A stretch of 64,000 bases of DNA from Corythucha ciliata (Eukaryota > Arthropoda > Insecta > Hemiptera > Tingidae), in the NCBI GenBank assembly GCA_038030265.1, contig CM075942.1, forward strand, positions 53,720,751-53,784,750. Direction: 5' to 3'. The position numbers and the translations under genes are program-made. Under the pieces are notes generated by a model. That model saw only the letters and a list, made by a program, of their open reading frames with translations, made no database searches and was not told the DNA's origin. How positions within the stretch are numbered: position 1 is the stretch's first letter; each line of letters begins with the position of its first letter. Below, piece by piece: positions 23,221 through 36,400 of the stretch.

Positions 23221-24339
23221 ATTTGAATTATTATCAATCAAATCAAAATTGCTCTACACGATCTGAAAGTTGGTCCGAGACTTCTCCAGCTATACGGGAG
23301 CAAAATGTGAGCAACAAAATGATGACTTTATTCAAAAGAAATTAACTCGATTATTGTGGTTGAGAAGGGGGCCCGGTTAATTGAATTCAATATTTTTTTA
23401 ACCTTCCCCTAAGGATTTAAAACAATCATTTTTCCACAGTTAATTCCACGAGCAATTCGTCAACTTCAGACATTTGAAACCCCGCACGAACGGCCACCAG
23501 TATACCAAACACCTCACTCCACGCCATTACGACCTAACTATCTGGGCTATGATTAAAACCCAGTACTTCTGGGGGGTGACAATTCCGTTATAAATACAAC
23601 TAATGAATCACAGGTGAGAGAGGACCCTCTCACTTTCGCTTAAAAGATCTTATCTAAACCAATCTCCCAGCTTCTCATTTATTCGAAAAAGAGAAACGGC
23701 GAATGTGAGATGGGTGGCGGGGGTTGCGAAGTGAAGGTTTCAAGCTCATTTATACTTTCAACCGTTTGAAGGACTGGAATGAGGAGCAGGTGCTGGTTCT
23801 GGGGGGGGAGTCAATAAATGAGATACCCCCTTCATCCCTCTCACAATAACTTTGATTGGTTGGGAGGGGGGGCAGTTTTTAGTTGAAAGTCTTCTCCACG
23901 CGAATGATAAGGGACAATTTATTTCACCCTTTCCCCCATTCTGATTTCTACATTTCAAAACGGCGTGAAAATCAACTCCATTCGTCGACAAAATATTGCT
24001 TTTAAAGAAAGATACGGCTGAATAAATATATTGGGAGCGATCAATTAATATCGTGAATATTAACCATGAGGAACCTTCTGCGGGAAGGAATAATTTTAAT
24101 GGGCCTGGCTCGCTGTAGTATAACAGAGCAAGGGGCGGGGGTAAGAATTACTATAATGATTTAGCATGGAATTTCGCCGCCTGACGTTTTCTGGTCAAAA
24201 TTGCTAACTTCTCGAACTGCGTCATTTGGTTGCTTTGGTGTCGGTCAGTTCCTATACTATAGTATAGGACTACATGCGGTTGAACTGTATCCATCAGGGT
24301 GTATCACAATGGTGGGGGGTTTTGGTTTCTTGGTTTGTT

Positions 24340-24374
<35 letters not shown>

Positions 24375-24600
24375 CTCACATCGAATTAGTTGGACACGGT
24401 TGGATCCCTGTTTTCGGTAGCGTATCGAGGAATTGGCGGAGGGGGAGCAGACCGCCCCGCGGCCACAAATCTTGAAGGTGGAAAAATAGGGATTTTTAGG
24501 TTTTATGTTCATGGATGTTGGAGTGCAAAATAGACACTTCATAACCGGTTGGACGTCGCGATTTGGCTCGCATACGCGCGGTTTCTGTACAAGTCCTTAG
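23221..24600. other. Non-coding stretch, no gene recognised
   Basis: Unique A/T-rich sequence with short unsupported frames, G-rich clusters at about 23800 and 23865, and a TAA microsatellite at 24341-24374. Confidence 0.45.
24341..24374 (+). repeat. TAA trinucleotide microsatellite
   Basis: About eleven uninterrupted TAA units. Confidence 0.95.
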
Positions 24601-24970
24601 GCAGGCAAAATTAAGAAGTCACGCTAACGTGCTGTTTTCGGAGCAATCACGCGGCTTAAAGCTGAAAAAGAAACTTAATGCATGGCTAACATTGCGAAAA
24701 AATGTCTGCTAAAATTGAGAAATTCTTCAACTCGCAACTATTCTATGCAACTTCAGGACAAAATACACCAGACTTGCTTGTGTCGTAGGGAACATGGAAG
24801 GAAAGTGGAGAACAAATCACTGATTGGCGGTAAATAAAGGCACTTCTATGGTTAAATACTTAATTATAGAAAAAACACTAATGTGCTTGTGAGAAACGCT
24901 CATCTAAAAGTGACAAAACTGCTAGTTCATGGCCAAAATTGATAAAAAGCGCTAATTCATGGCTGTTTAT
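24600..24970 (-). repeat. Family-1 repeat block, inverted
   Basis: Diverged units such as GCTAATTCATGGCTG and GGCCAAAATTGATAAAAAGC recur at a spacing of about 30 bp. A G run follows at 24974-24987. Confidence 0.6.
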
Positions 24971-25429
24971 TGTGGGGGGGGGGGGTGAAATATTTGAACG
25001 CTTCTAGAATTCAATAATCAATTATTTATAAGAATGAAACGCAAACATGTTCCCGATCACGGAGTACTCAAAAGAGGAGGGGGTGGTAGTACGAGCTGAG
25101 ATATAAAACTTCAAACTGGGGCCTGTGGGTGCGGGTAATTATTCCATTTGACGTGGAATTAAGGGATGAGGGGGGAGGTAATTTGGAAAAAACTCTTGTT
25201 ACCATAAGGGGCGTTGTCAGAGGGCGGCTGCTATATGGATAGACAGTTGCTCTCCCCTAGACCCGAAAGCGACACCGGAGTAGAGTAGCTGCCCTGCCGT
25301 ACCAGTGACGTATTAGTGAGACCCGCAGTGGGTCGACAGACCGATCTTTGTCAGCGAATCTTCAAAAACTGAAAAATTCAGGAATTTCGTGAATTTTATA
25401 AAATTTGGCGAAAACTGACAAAATTACCG

Positions 25430-26345
25430 AGGCTCAAACCGTTCGTTCTAGCAATTTTCAGGGAGCGGGTGGTCATTTTCACCATTTACATGGCACAAAA
25501 TTGTCTGTGTAGCTTTTTTTATGGCGTGAATGGTCAGCTTGCCAAATTTCAGGACGAGATGAATCAATTATATAGCGCGATAGTAGTCAGTTCAACAATT
25601 CATGAGGCACGTGTAACCGTTGTGCAGCGGGATTGGTGGTGGGTGATCATTTGATAAGGTGGAAACGACCCTGTTCGGTGTGGGAACGAGTTGTCAGTTT
25701 TAAGGGTAGAAATAGCCAGTTTGGCCATTTTTTGGCGCAGTTAGTCACTTTAGCCATTTGTAAGCCGCAAATTGTCAGTTAAGACTGCACCTGTAAGACG
25801 CGAATAACTATCTTGGTCATTTTTAGTGCGAGAATTGCCAGTTTGCCATTATTTGGGCGTCAACTGTCAGTGTGGTTACTTTTGGTGCGTGAACGTCGCA
25901 GTTTTTACACGCGAACAACAGCAATTCAATGCACAAATCGTCAGTTACGCCATCTGTAGGGCGCGAATGAGCTGTTTGGCTATTTTAGAGCGCGAGTTGC
26001 CAGTTTTCTATTTTTAGAGTGTGAATAGTCAATGTGGTTATTTTTGAGGCACAAATCGTCAGATTAGAATTGCCAGTTTACTAACTTTTGCAACTCAAAT
26101 GATTGGTTTTGTCGTTTTTAAGGCTCGAATCACCAGCTTCTCCTTTTTTGGGGCGCATAGAGTCATGTTTGCCATTTTTTGGGGTATTGCCAATTCTAGT
26201 GCAGCACGAACGGTAGTTTAGCCATATTTTTAAGACTTGAATAATCAATTTTACCATTGTCTTGGACGGGAATAATCAATTTCTGGCATGAGTTGCCAGT
26301 TTGACTACTTTCAGTGCTTAAATTGCCAGTTTTAGTATTTTTGGG
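25430..26345 (+). repeat. Family-2 degenerate ~29-bp repeat array
   Basis: Units with GTCAGTTTRGCCATTTTTGGGGCGCGAAT-like form run throughout. Clear copies are at 25690-25880, 25920-26060 and 26080-26340. Same orientation as the arrays at 11030-12884 and 53650-54361. The AGCGAAGCACACAAT end found on those two arrays is not seen here. Confidence 0.7.
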
Positions 26346-27979
26346 CCACCATAAAAAAAATCCTATTTTTGGGGTTCTCCCTTTCAACCCAATGGGAGAC
26401 ACGACCCCTGTTGTCTGCAGCTACTAGCAACTTACAAGTTTTGACACGACAGACACGAGGATCGGGCGACGAATTCAATCCCCCACCCACTTTTGTATCT
26501 CTTTGGTTTTGGCACGGTTTCCGGGTGCCCCAAGACTTCTCACAAACGGTGCGGGCGACCCGCCTCGTGACAGTCTTGAAGCCCCTCGAGAGAGGGCCAC
26601 ACGGATTCCTTGGCTATTACGGTTGACCAACTGGGAGAGGTGTTTTTCGTCTCATCCTCACAGATTTCCATATGAACTAAATGCAAAGCTTTTCCCTTCA
26701 TTGACCATACCCCTCACTACCGCATCCAACACTTCAAGTATACAGATGGATGACACCCATTTTCCTTGTTTATAATGCATAACGGAGAAAAGGTATCTGT
26801 ATACGGCTCAGAGTTGCTGTTGGAGAGAATATGATAAACCTTTTTTGGTGTTGAGTTATTCAGGGCATTCTGAAAACTTCGGCTGATTTCACCGACTACC
26901 CCCACCACACATTCCTGCAAGCCCACCCTGCTGCTTGTTCTCAATATTCATGTTTTATTGACCGGGTCCACACGACGTGCAAAGCGTATTTAATATTTGA
27001 CGCATCATTAGAGATGGGGTAACAGCTGGTCCGAAGTTCCTGTACAGAGAGAAATGAGACGAAGTGTTGCGTGGGTAGAGTAGGGATGGGAAGTGGGGAG
27101 AAAAAAATCACAAATCAAACAAGTCGGCAAGCTTTGACTGACGGGATACAATTTTACTTGACAAGAAAGCTTCAATAAGGGAGGCAACTCCCTTTTAAAA
27201 GAACAGACTGTTATAAGAAGCGCGGGTGTGGAAAAAAAAGTCTAGGGCTCCGCCTCCTTGTGGAACTCAGGCGAGGGGGGCACAGCTGAAAAATGGTGAC
27301 ACTGTTTTTCATTTGCATCCTTAAACAGATAAGTTTTAAACCCGGAGACCGCACGAGGGAATGGATGGCGAAAAAAAAAGAGGAAAAACCGGTGGCGGAG
27401 GGGTGGTAAAAAGAGGGGGCGATGTTAATTGATATCAAAACTGTAAAAGAGGGTTCAAATGGAAATAGCGAAAAGAGAGATAGAGAAAGTGAGTGAGAGT
27501 CTGTAGACACTTATTAAGAAAGTTTTTTTGTTTTTTTCGGGCGGTTTATTCTGTGATTGACACCCCCCGTGGATTAAGCTCATTTTCTCTGCTTGGTCTG
27601 CAGGGGTTGTTTGATACTTCAAAATAACAAATAAATTTATTACTTTTCACTTCCATACTCCCGTGATAAACATGGATGTTTGGCGTTACTTAAAATGGAA
27701 GTAGAAATAACTGAAGAATTGGCAAGAGCCGTGTCAACGGGTCCTGGTTCCATGGGGTGTCACGTTTACAAGATGTTTCGACTTGAGCTGTACGCGGGTC
27801 GTGCCTTTTTCTTTGACTTTAGGCCTGCTGATTGCGGGTCTTACTGTGCCTACACAGGATAGAGTTCGTCTGGACCCTAAAAACATGGCCAGAATGACCA
27901 AAAACGCCGGAATCGCGAGCATGGTCGACGATCTCCACGCACCAAACCAAAACGAAAGGGCGCACCCCCACCGCTCTCA
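26346..27979. other. Non-coding stretch, no gene recognised
   Basis: Short frames on both strands, none with recognisable domains or paired splice signals. The frames at 26369-26626 and 27680-28040 were examined and not supported. Confidence 0.45.
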
Positions 27980-29110
27980 ACTGACCGGATCGAAAACACG
28001 AAATTCTGTTTTTGATGCAGCGAAATTTGCTTTTTTGTGATGTGAAATTTGTTGTCATATAGCAAACTCCATAGATATTCCTTCTGTATGGGCCAGCGCA
28101 GCGTAAAATTTGGTTTTTAATGATCCAATCCCGCGAAATTTAGTTTAATCATAGAGCCAGCACCCTGAAATTGGGTTTGAACGAGCCATCCATGCGTAAT
28201 TTCATTTTTGAAGGAGTTGAACTCGCCAAATTGAACTGTACAGTGGCCCAAACCCGGAAAATTGTCATGAGGGGGAGGTGAGCCAACCCGCATTGGTCCC
28301 GCTGCATTGGTTTTGAATGGGCCAACCATAGGGAGTAGCTAGAAAGGAGCAAGAGTGAGCAGTTGCCCGGTTGCCCTTATCCATAGACTCGAAAGCATGA
28401 ACTTAGTAGGGCAGCTGTCCACCCCTCCCTGATTCCATCAAAAAGTTTAAATCCAACAATGTCAACACATTTTGTTTCGCCAAAATTTTTGGAGGTTCAT
28501 CAATAAACCAAGATGGAAGAGGGGGATTCCGCTCCCTAAAACATCGATGTCGCAGTATTTCGTGCTGATGAAAACCCATTTCGCGGGGTGGCCCATTTCA
28601 AAAACCACACTAAAAACCATTTTCGCAACTCTTTTTGTTGCTGAAACCACAATCTCGTTGGGTTGCCTCATTCAAAAACAATTTCACAGATTATTCTTAT
28701 AGTTTTCGTGGATAGGGAGTATGTAGCTAGTATACGGGTTTAACTCGTTAAAGAACCATTTTGGCGGGACTAGCTCTTTATAACAAAAACCGCGAGCTCA
28801 CCAAAAACCCAATAATTTTGATTTTGTCCTGTTGCAAAACCCAATTTTGCGAGGGTTGCCTCTCTCAAAAACATTACATGGGGATTTTGCACACCTTATG
28901 AACCATTTACAACCACAATTTCGTGGGTTTTGGTATGCTCAAACCCCAAAATTCGAGGAGTTGCCTCGTTGAAATAATCTGTTGCACAGATTTGGCTCAC
29001 TAAAAAACTATTTTTTTTCAATTTTTTGCACCGTTAAAATCCCAATTTTGTGAGCTTCTGCTTTTTCAAAAAGAAAATTTCAGGAGATTTTGCTCGCTAT
29101 AAATTCAACT
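27980..29110. repeat. Family-3 repeats in two opposed blocks
   Basis: The left block (27980-28340) has units in the form CGCGAAATTTRGTTT...GAGCC (minus orientation). The right block (28460-29110) has units TTTCGCGGGGTGGCC...TTCAAAAACCA (plus orientation). Between them, 28345-28435 holds GAGCAGTTGCCC and GGGCAGCTGTCC, weak inverted copies of each other. The whole looks like a very degenerate fold-back. Confidence 0.55.
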
Positions 29111-31199
29111 TTTCTGTACTATGAGGTGTAGTGGGGGGAGTGAATTTTAAACTTGTTTAGTGAGTTTTTCCCCCTTGCGCTAGGCAGACTTTGGTGGGCT
29201 CCTTCAGTCCCAGCCCCTTTCCTAACAACCAAGAGCCTCGCTACGCACTTGTTGCGAGAACTTTAACTTGACAGTGTGCAGGCCTGTGCGAGCACCTGAC
29301 GATTAACTAACTTGTCTCGACGTTGGAAGGGTTAAGTTTCAGGGGCTAAATTACCGTTGTTGACCGTTTCAGGAAACCAAAATTTAAATGTTTATCTCTG
29401 AAAGTATCAAATTCAGAGGGGGGGGGGTTCAGTTTTTGGACAGAAGATCCGGCATAGAAGGCTACTAATAACGACAATGTTCCAGCAGTAGTTTTTGACG
29501 GATAGTGACCGTACCTGAGCAAATTCAGTTCCCGATGACCAAGAATTAACGATTTCCAGCTCTGGATTTCCGAATATAAGCCTGCAAAATGGCAATCGTG
29601 CATGGTGCACCTTACATCTTGGTGAGTGAAGCTGCCCACCCCTGATCAAGGGCTGGCAACGCCTCTGATAGGGCCAACCCTTTAAAATTTTGCTTTAAAA
29701 TGAAGTCAGACCCGGGAAATAGCTTTTTGAAATGATCCAATACCGTGAAAATGATTTTTGAATTGGTGAACAGCGCTAAAAATTATATTTTTGTGGTAAC
29801 GAAATTTCTTTGTTGGGGAGCGGTGCTATCAAAACGCAGCATTTTCTGGGGTGGAGCAGGACCCCCTCCCCACGTTCACCAACATTGCCACCACCCAAGC
29901 AAAATATTACGCAGCAAATCCTTATTTGCGATTCTTCGTTACCACGGACCGGCCACGGAGACAAAACGAATGATTCCAGAGTCACCTTCCAGTAGTTATT
30001 AACCCTTCGGTTACGTCGACGGAGTTCACCCATTTTAATCCTAATTTCCTGAATTTGGCGCTTCATTTACTGGGTTTGGACCTTCCGAAATCTAAAAATG
30101 CTGTGGATTTTTACTGACAGAATTTTCAGTCAACATAGCTAATCGTCGGGAAAAAAGAAGAAAAAAAAAACTTGACTATTTTTCGACGAGTTTATTTGTG
30201 ATGATGGGGGAGGGGATCTATGCTTAGTAAACTTGAAAATACAGTTTACTGAAAAGGTATGGTGGCTTTAAAAATATAAAGAAAAGCCTCGTCGACAAGT
30301 TAACGTTTGGAAACCTTCAAGAAATAAAGAGTCAATAACCAGAGCGATATATAAGCTGTTAAATCAACTAGGAAATAGCTTTAGGGACACCGGGAGCCGG
30401 AGGAAACAAATCTTTTCTTCCCCCGCGCCCCCTTTCCATCACTTTCTCTTTGCCCCTTACAGACCCAACAAGTTCGCTTGCTCATCACAATCTTATATAC
30501 ACTAGACTGGTTGCAACGTCTCTCTCTTTATTTTAAGTTATTACGGTCGTTACATTATCGACGTCTCTTTTTTCTGTAATATAGCATCCCCCGAAAAACC
30601 GTGATGGTGATCTAAAGGGGTTTGGTGAGGGGTGGGAGAAATGAGGGGGACTTCCTCCCCCAGAAATATTATTAGCTTTACTTCGAAAATAACATCAATT
30701 CGGAGGAGTGATAGCGTAAATAAAATGTAGGTTTAGGAAAATGAACGATGGTGGGGGAGATTGGAGGCAACCTCACCAGGATCTGTTTCCTAAGGGGTTG
30801 GCCCTTTCGAAGCGGTCAATAGCCCCAGGCACAGCCTTATATCGGCCTTATAGTCGGTCTCCAGATGTGTTAGGCCAGCCCTTAAGATAAGTCTTCAAGA
30901 TGAACGGTCGAGTTATGCGGGAGTACGTTTTTGGTTTTTTGGACAAACAATCACTTTCTGGGGCTGGATTGCTAATTTGATTACAAGATTACACGAGGCA
31001 AATACTGAGAATAATAACGGCAAATCGTGGGTAGGCTTTCTCATATTTGGGCTTATAAGTAAGGTGACCAGATTTTTCCCAGACGAAAGAAAGATACAAA
31101 TTTTATAATGGTGAAGAAGAAATATTATGGGGGGGGGGTGTTGGTGTTGGGATCGATAGTTCCACTATTCTGCCTCTGATTATAATTAGAACATGACCA
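29111..31199. other. Mostly unique non-coding stretch with a short family-3 piece
   Basis: A few diverged family-3 units (minus orientation) lie at 29660-29800, next to TGCCCACCCCTG at 29633-29644, a hAT-like terminus read on the other strand. The rest has short unsupported frames only, with an A run near 30160 and G runs near 29420 and 31130. Confidence 0.45.
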
Positions 31200-32060
31200 A
31201 AATTGTCATTTGCCAAAACACAAAATTGGCGGAACCACAACACGAAATTTGCATTTGGAGGAGCCGAAATACGAAATGGGGAACTTGCACATTTTTCAAA
31301 AGTTGGTGTTGCTTAAAGAGGGCTCTTCCACAAGTCTATTGCTCACATTAAACTTTGAAATAAGTCAAGGATGTTTTTTTAGGGAATTTTTAAAAATTTT
31401 GAGTGGGGGTTCGATTACGTAAAAACTTACTTATTGAAATGGATGATGCGGGAAGAGGGGGTTAGACGAGTTTAATGGGGGGACATTTTTTCATGTTATT
31501 TGTAAACAAACAATTTGGAGTTCCCTCAAATGCTTCACAAGTAAGTATTTACGTCATTTCCCCTCGCACCATCCATCCTCTTCTGAAGAACTTTGAACCT
31601 TTTTTAAAAATCTTAAAACTCACCAATCGGGTTGCAACTTCCGTTGTTATCCTTCAGTTCACGGGTCAAATCACCGGTATGCTTTTCTACCCAATCTGAG
31701 ATTCATGCAAGTTCCCCATTGGCATTTGTAGAAGCCGAAACATGAAATTGGCTTCCGGAGGATCCAAACGCGAAATTGGCTTTTGAAGGATCAAAAACAC
31801 AAAATAGGTATTTGAAGGTGCCAAAACACACGAGGGAGCCAAAACTCATAATTGGCATTTGATGGAGCCGAAACACTAAGTTGGCTATTGAAGGAGCCAA
31901 AAACACTAAATTGACTTTTGAAGGGGCCAAAACACGATATTGGCTTTCGAAGGAGCCAAGACACGAAATTGGCTTTTGAAGAAGCCAAAACATGAACTTT
32001 GCTTTAGTAGGAACCGAAATACGAAATTGGCATTTGGAGGAGCCAAAACCGTGTAGGAGA
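31200..32060 (-). repeat. Family-3 repeat array, inverted, low divergence
   Basis: Two parts are present, 31200-31290 and 31720-32060. In the second, about eleven units of roughly 30 bp of the type GAAATTGGCTTTTGAAGGAG then CCAAAACAC are seen. They are the most similar to each other of any family-3 block in the window. This gives open frames on the minus strand at 31703-31993 and 31906-32346 whose repeated peptides simply mirror the repeat unit. They are not genes. Confidence 0.8.
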
Positions 32061-32097
32061 GACCCAAAGGGTGATCACCTGCAGCTAAATCTGGTGT

Positions 32098-33398
32098 CAG
32101 GGGCGGATCCACAGGGGGGGTAAGGGGGGTAACTAACCCCCCCCCCCAGGATTTCAGAAAAGTTGATTTTTTAATAAAGATAGAGAGAACATCACGACGA
32201 TTTCCTGAGGACAAGCAGTGGTTGGCAATCTTATCTGTCGATTCTCTCATACAAATGCTACCCCCTCCCCAGCGATGCCAATTTCGTAGCCTCACCTTTT
32301 CATAAAGTGAATCTTCATGTATGAGATCGTGCAGAAGTCTTTTCATGTTGAGAAATGTATCATTAATGTAAAGAGCTGCACCTTTTTGGTACCTATTAGA
32401 CCGAAGAATACGTTCGTCCTGAGGGCTTGTTCTATAACTTTAACAACAGTAGTTAACGACAGTAAGTCATATGCTTTCATTAATTAAATCGACGAAATTG
32501 AATGAAATCAGGTGATTGACTGTTGGTATCAACTGTTGCTAATTTTATAGAACAGGGGCCCTGTTTTCGAAGAAAATCAAATACACCTTACCTTTTTGCA
32601 GGGTAGATTACCTCTCCAAGATGTTTCCACCATGAAATTTAGGTGGAAAACTCATGAGACATCCTTATACACCCTGAATCACACCCCAAAATGTCATTAA
32701 CTTTGGAATTGTGTCACTAACAAGTTACCTGACTGCTGGTCTATACATGTAGATGGTTGTTTGAATTCTAAAGGAAATTCAGTGCAGAGGCTTTATAGAG
32801 GAAACCCTTCTCTTACAAAACATTTAGGGTCATTAAATTTCCTACACCAATACATTCATGTGAATAAGTACATTGGTTTTCCACGACCAATGCGGAGCGC
32901 GCTGCAAACTTACGGGCCTTTTTTTCTAAAATGGGTGAAAGGCTTAAAATCACCTGTTTCCGACCAATCTATGCTTTGTGAGCTTGATTTCTGCCCATCA
33001 ACCTTCATTCCATTAGCCTACCCAACTTTTTCAAGCCCCTAGCTCCACCTCGGTTGAAAATTTTGAAGCCTTCTATTCTAGATTTTATATAAAAAAACTG
33101 ACCATTTTTCCTCCAGAAAACGATAATTTATGCGTTAAACTTGGCGTTTTGGTGTTCTGGGACTCCACTAGGTCCCTAGCGTCGGTAACCGTTAATTTGC
33201 AGGGGAAAAGAATAATGTGGCAGGACTAATTCGGCATGGGTACTACACATCCTCATTTGTCTTGAAACATCAACCCAATATTTTATGAATTTTGGAAGCG
33301 ATGGAATGATGTAACATGAGGGTGTTTGATGTAAAGGGAGAAGGGGGGGGGGTCATCGGCATTACCCCCCCTAGGATTCAGACCTTGATCCGCCCCTG
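32098..33398. mobile_element. Complete hAT-like non-autonomous transposon
   Basis: The element begins CAGGGGCGGATC and ends GATCCGCCCCTG, a perfect 12-bp terminal inverted repeat, followed inward by G- or C-rich runs on each side. It is flanked by perfect 8-bp direct repeats TCTGGTGT at 32090-32097 and 33399-33406. An 8-bp duplication and CAGGG-type ends are characteristic of hAT transposons. At 1,301 bp and without a recognisable transposase (the frame at 32761-33042 matches nothing I know), it must depend on an enzyme made elsewhere. The intact duplication suggests a fairly recent insertion. Confidence 0.85.
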
Positions 33399-33406
33399 TC
33401 TGGTGT

Positions 33407-36400
33407 GGGCCCCTGTCCCCGCAGAAAATGTCTGGTGATCTCAGAAGGGTCATCTCCTGGATCATAAAAAACGTCCTGTGCAGGTGCCAGACACGACCAA
33501 ATGACCCGGATGTTTCATTCGGTGGTCGGCTCTCGGACTTAGTATTTCGGGACAATCTATCTTTCTTCACGAGGTCCTTCATCATGCTCCCAGGAAGTAC
33601 CCTGTTTTGAAAGAAGTATCTTTAAGGGTCCTTTCGAGAAAAGCAAAGGATCACAGGACCATGAGCTGAAAAGAAGTACCGTCCTTCGAAAACAAGGACC
33701 TCTGGGCCTCTGGTCTATACGTATAAGTCACTTCGCGTATCATTTCAGAACTCTGGCGTGTGACTCCGTTGCTCCCTTTTAGGTTGACAGTTTGACCATT
33801 AATTCCGGTCTCATTTCCAGGAATCTCGGCCGTGTATTGTTGCGGGGGAGGGCTGAAGATTGTACTTACAATGTACGCAGTCAGTGCTAGCCCTTGGTTT
33901 TTTTTTTAAACTTCTTCAGTTCTTCAGACTTGAGACTTTCAAGTCCTTCATCCAGCAGCCGTACCCCTTACAAACCACCCTGCCGTTCAAAGCGTAATTA
34001 TCAAAGCGTTACACATTATGATATCTCAAACGACAAAAGACTCTAATTAACAAAAGACGTCCTCGTCTTCAAGCAAAGGGCCCACCCGCCTCCCCTCACC
34101 CATTCTATCATCGTTATTTCTTTTAATCAGATCGAAAAAAGGGAGAATCCTCAATTAGAGATATGCAGATTTCACCAAACCAGCTACTGTTATACTTTTC
34201 TCAATTAATTACAAACTTCTTTGCTTTCGCCTTATTCTTAGCTTCCATCCCCTCTCTCATCAGGACTCCAGTGCCATCCCTAATCTGAAAGACTAATGGA
34301 ATATTTTAACATAATTAAAACCCTCTCAATTATTGTCCCGTAGCACACACAAAAAAAAGGAAAAGAAAAATGATTAATGCCTCCGCGGAAAACCACTTTT
34401 CTCATTCGGTTTTAAGAAGTTCTTCTTAAAATATTTGTCCGAGATCCTTTTTCGGTTTCGCTTTAAGGGTGGTGGTGGTGGTCTGGAGGGGGGGGGTAAG
34501 AGGAGCGGGAGGTAAGCGAGACATTTTATTCAACTTATACTAATTGTGTTTCGTTCCGGATTAAAAAGTACGCTTTTCTTTCTTCATCTTTTGGTAAACC
34601 CGGCGATGAATAAGGGTTGTGGTGCGTGGTGTGAGGGGCGGGGGGTTAAAGTTAAATCCGATTAATAATAATTAATTCTCAGGGCGTGTGGGGAAGGAGG
34701 ATGCTCACGCTTTCACTGAAAATTACCGCTTTTCTGAAAAGTGGACTTTCATTTTCAAGAACCCTCCTCTCACTCTTTCTCTATAGCCATTATGTGCTTT
34801 ATTCACTTAAAACTTCATTTTAGTTTATTAGTCAATAAAACGTATTGTGATGAAAAGAAGCTCAAAGAGGGGAAATGGTCAAACAGGAAAACCAAATGCC
34901 CAAAAAAGCTGCTTTCCTTCACCCTTCACACCCTCCCACAAGACGTCAAAAGCAATTCAACAATTTTACGCGTGTTGAAAAAAAAAAAAAAAAAAAAAAA
35001 AAGTGTCGCCCTTCACTCTCACCCTTTTTTATCGCCATATATTTCTCTGTTGAAGTAACTCGTTTAACCCCCACCCTACCCGGCCCACCGTAGTCCTTGT
35101 CTTCTTCCCAATCGTCCTCGCACAACGGCCGGAATTCCCCCAAAAAAATGTCGAGGGGGATGGTAAACAAGTTGGCAATATTTTTTAGACGATTTCAGTG
35201 CAGAGTTTCAAGCCCTTCCCCCTGCCCCCCCTTACCTTGATGTTTTTCATTCGAGGAAAAATACTATAGATGACAAAAAGTATATTATAGAAGGAAAGGG
35301 GACAAGATGGACTGAGCGGGTGAGGAGGGCGTAGTCATATCCGATGGTGGTAGGTGATTATGGGTTGTGAGGGTGGGGGGGGGGCTTCAAAATTATTTTT
35401 CACCTCTGACTCAGCAAGTTTTATTGTTTTGACCATCCCTTTTCAAATCCCGGAAACCAGACGCCGCAGGGTTAAGATTGTGGGGTGAAGGGATTGTGCT
35501 AGAGGGTGAGTTTAAAAAAAAAAATGCAGTTACTGTGCGAATAAAGTCATTTTTGAGGATATTATTTATGACTTGGAGGGTTGGGCAGATGTATTCGTGA
35601 GGAGGGGGTTTGTAGAAAACGCTCACTTTGGACGGCTCAATCGAAGAGATTTTACAAACGTATTCCACGACGAATACGATACCTGAGAAGTTGGCGGGGG
35701 CGTGATGGTGGAAGCCTGCGTTAATTAAACGTGTTATAATAGTTGTCAGCCTTCACTCCCTCATCCCCCTTTACCATCAATTCCTTTCGTTATTCACGCA
35801 AATCCAACTAACACGAGCACGATCAGTTACTGTCAGTGGATCAGAACAACTTAATTACGAGCTCGTATTGATCCCAAAACACACGCTGTCAACGCTGTCT
35901 TTAAACACTTGGGAACATGCCGGTTGGTTTGATGTTGTCGGAACAAACAATTTGGCGACGAGAAAATGATAGGTTTAGGCCTGCGGAAGGTGGGAGGGGG
36001 TTATTTTAGGAATCGACGTCGACTCCGTGTTTATTAATATTCCGATTGCGGCGTGGAATAGGGGTAGGGAACCTTAATAACCAGCGCCGCCGCCGGTGAC
36101 ATCCAAACATGCCGCAAACTGCCCAATAGAGAAGGTAGTAAAGACTACCATGATGTACGGTAAACCTGACCCCTTCGAGTATGATTTGGCTGGCGAAAAC
36201 TGTTGCCCTTACACCCGACAACTGACTACTGGAACTGAGCCTGGCTGGTTTAGGCGAAAAACTTGCACAAAAGAATCTACGAAATTGAAAATTGCTCCCC
36301 CCCCCCACACACACACAGTAAATCTTGATCCCCAATTCTATTGAGCATCACTAACCCATGGTCTATAGCATGAACATCTTTTTCAAGGACATAATCCCAA

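Noticed and set aside
31703..32346. Minus-strand open frames with repeated peptides
   Set aside because: The peptide repeats are the direct translation of the ~30-bp family-3 units. A 30-bp period keeps frame, so an open frame arises by itself; no start, splice or domain evidence.
32761..33042. Frame inside the hAT-like element as transposase remnant
   Set aside because: 93 residues with no hAT dimerisation or catalytic motif that I can see.
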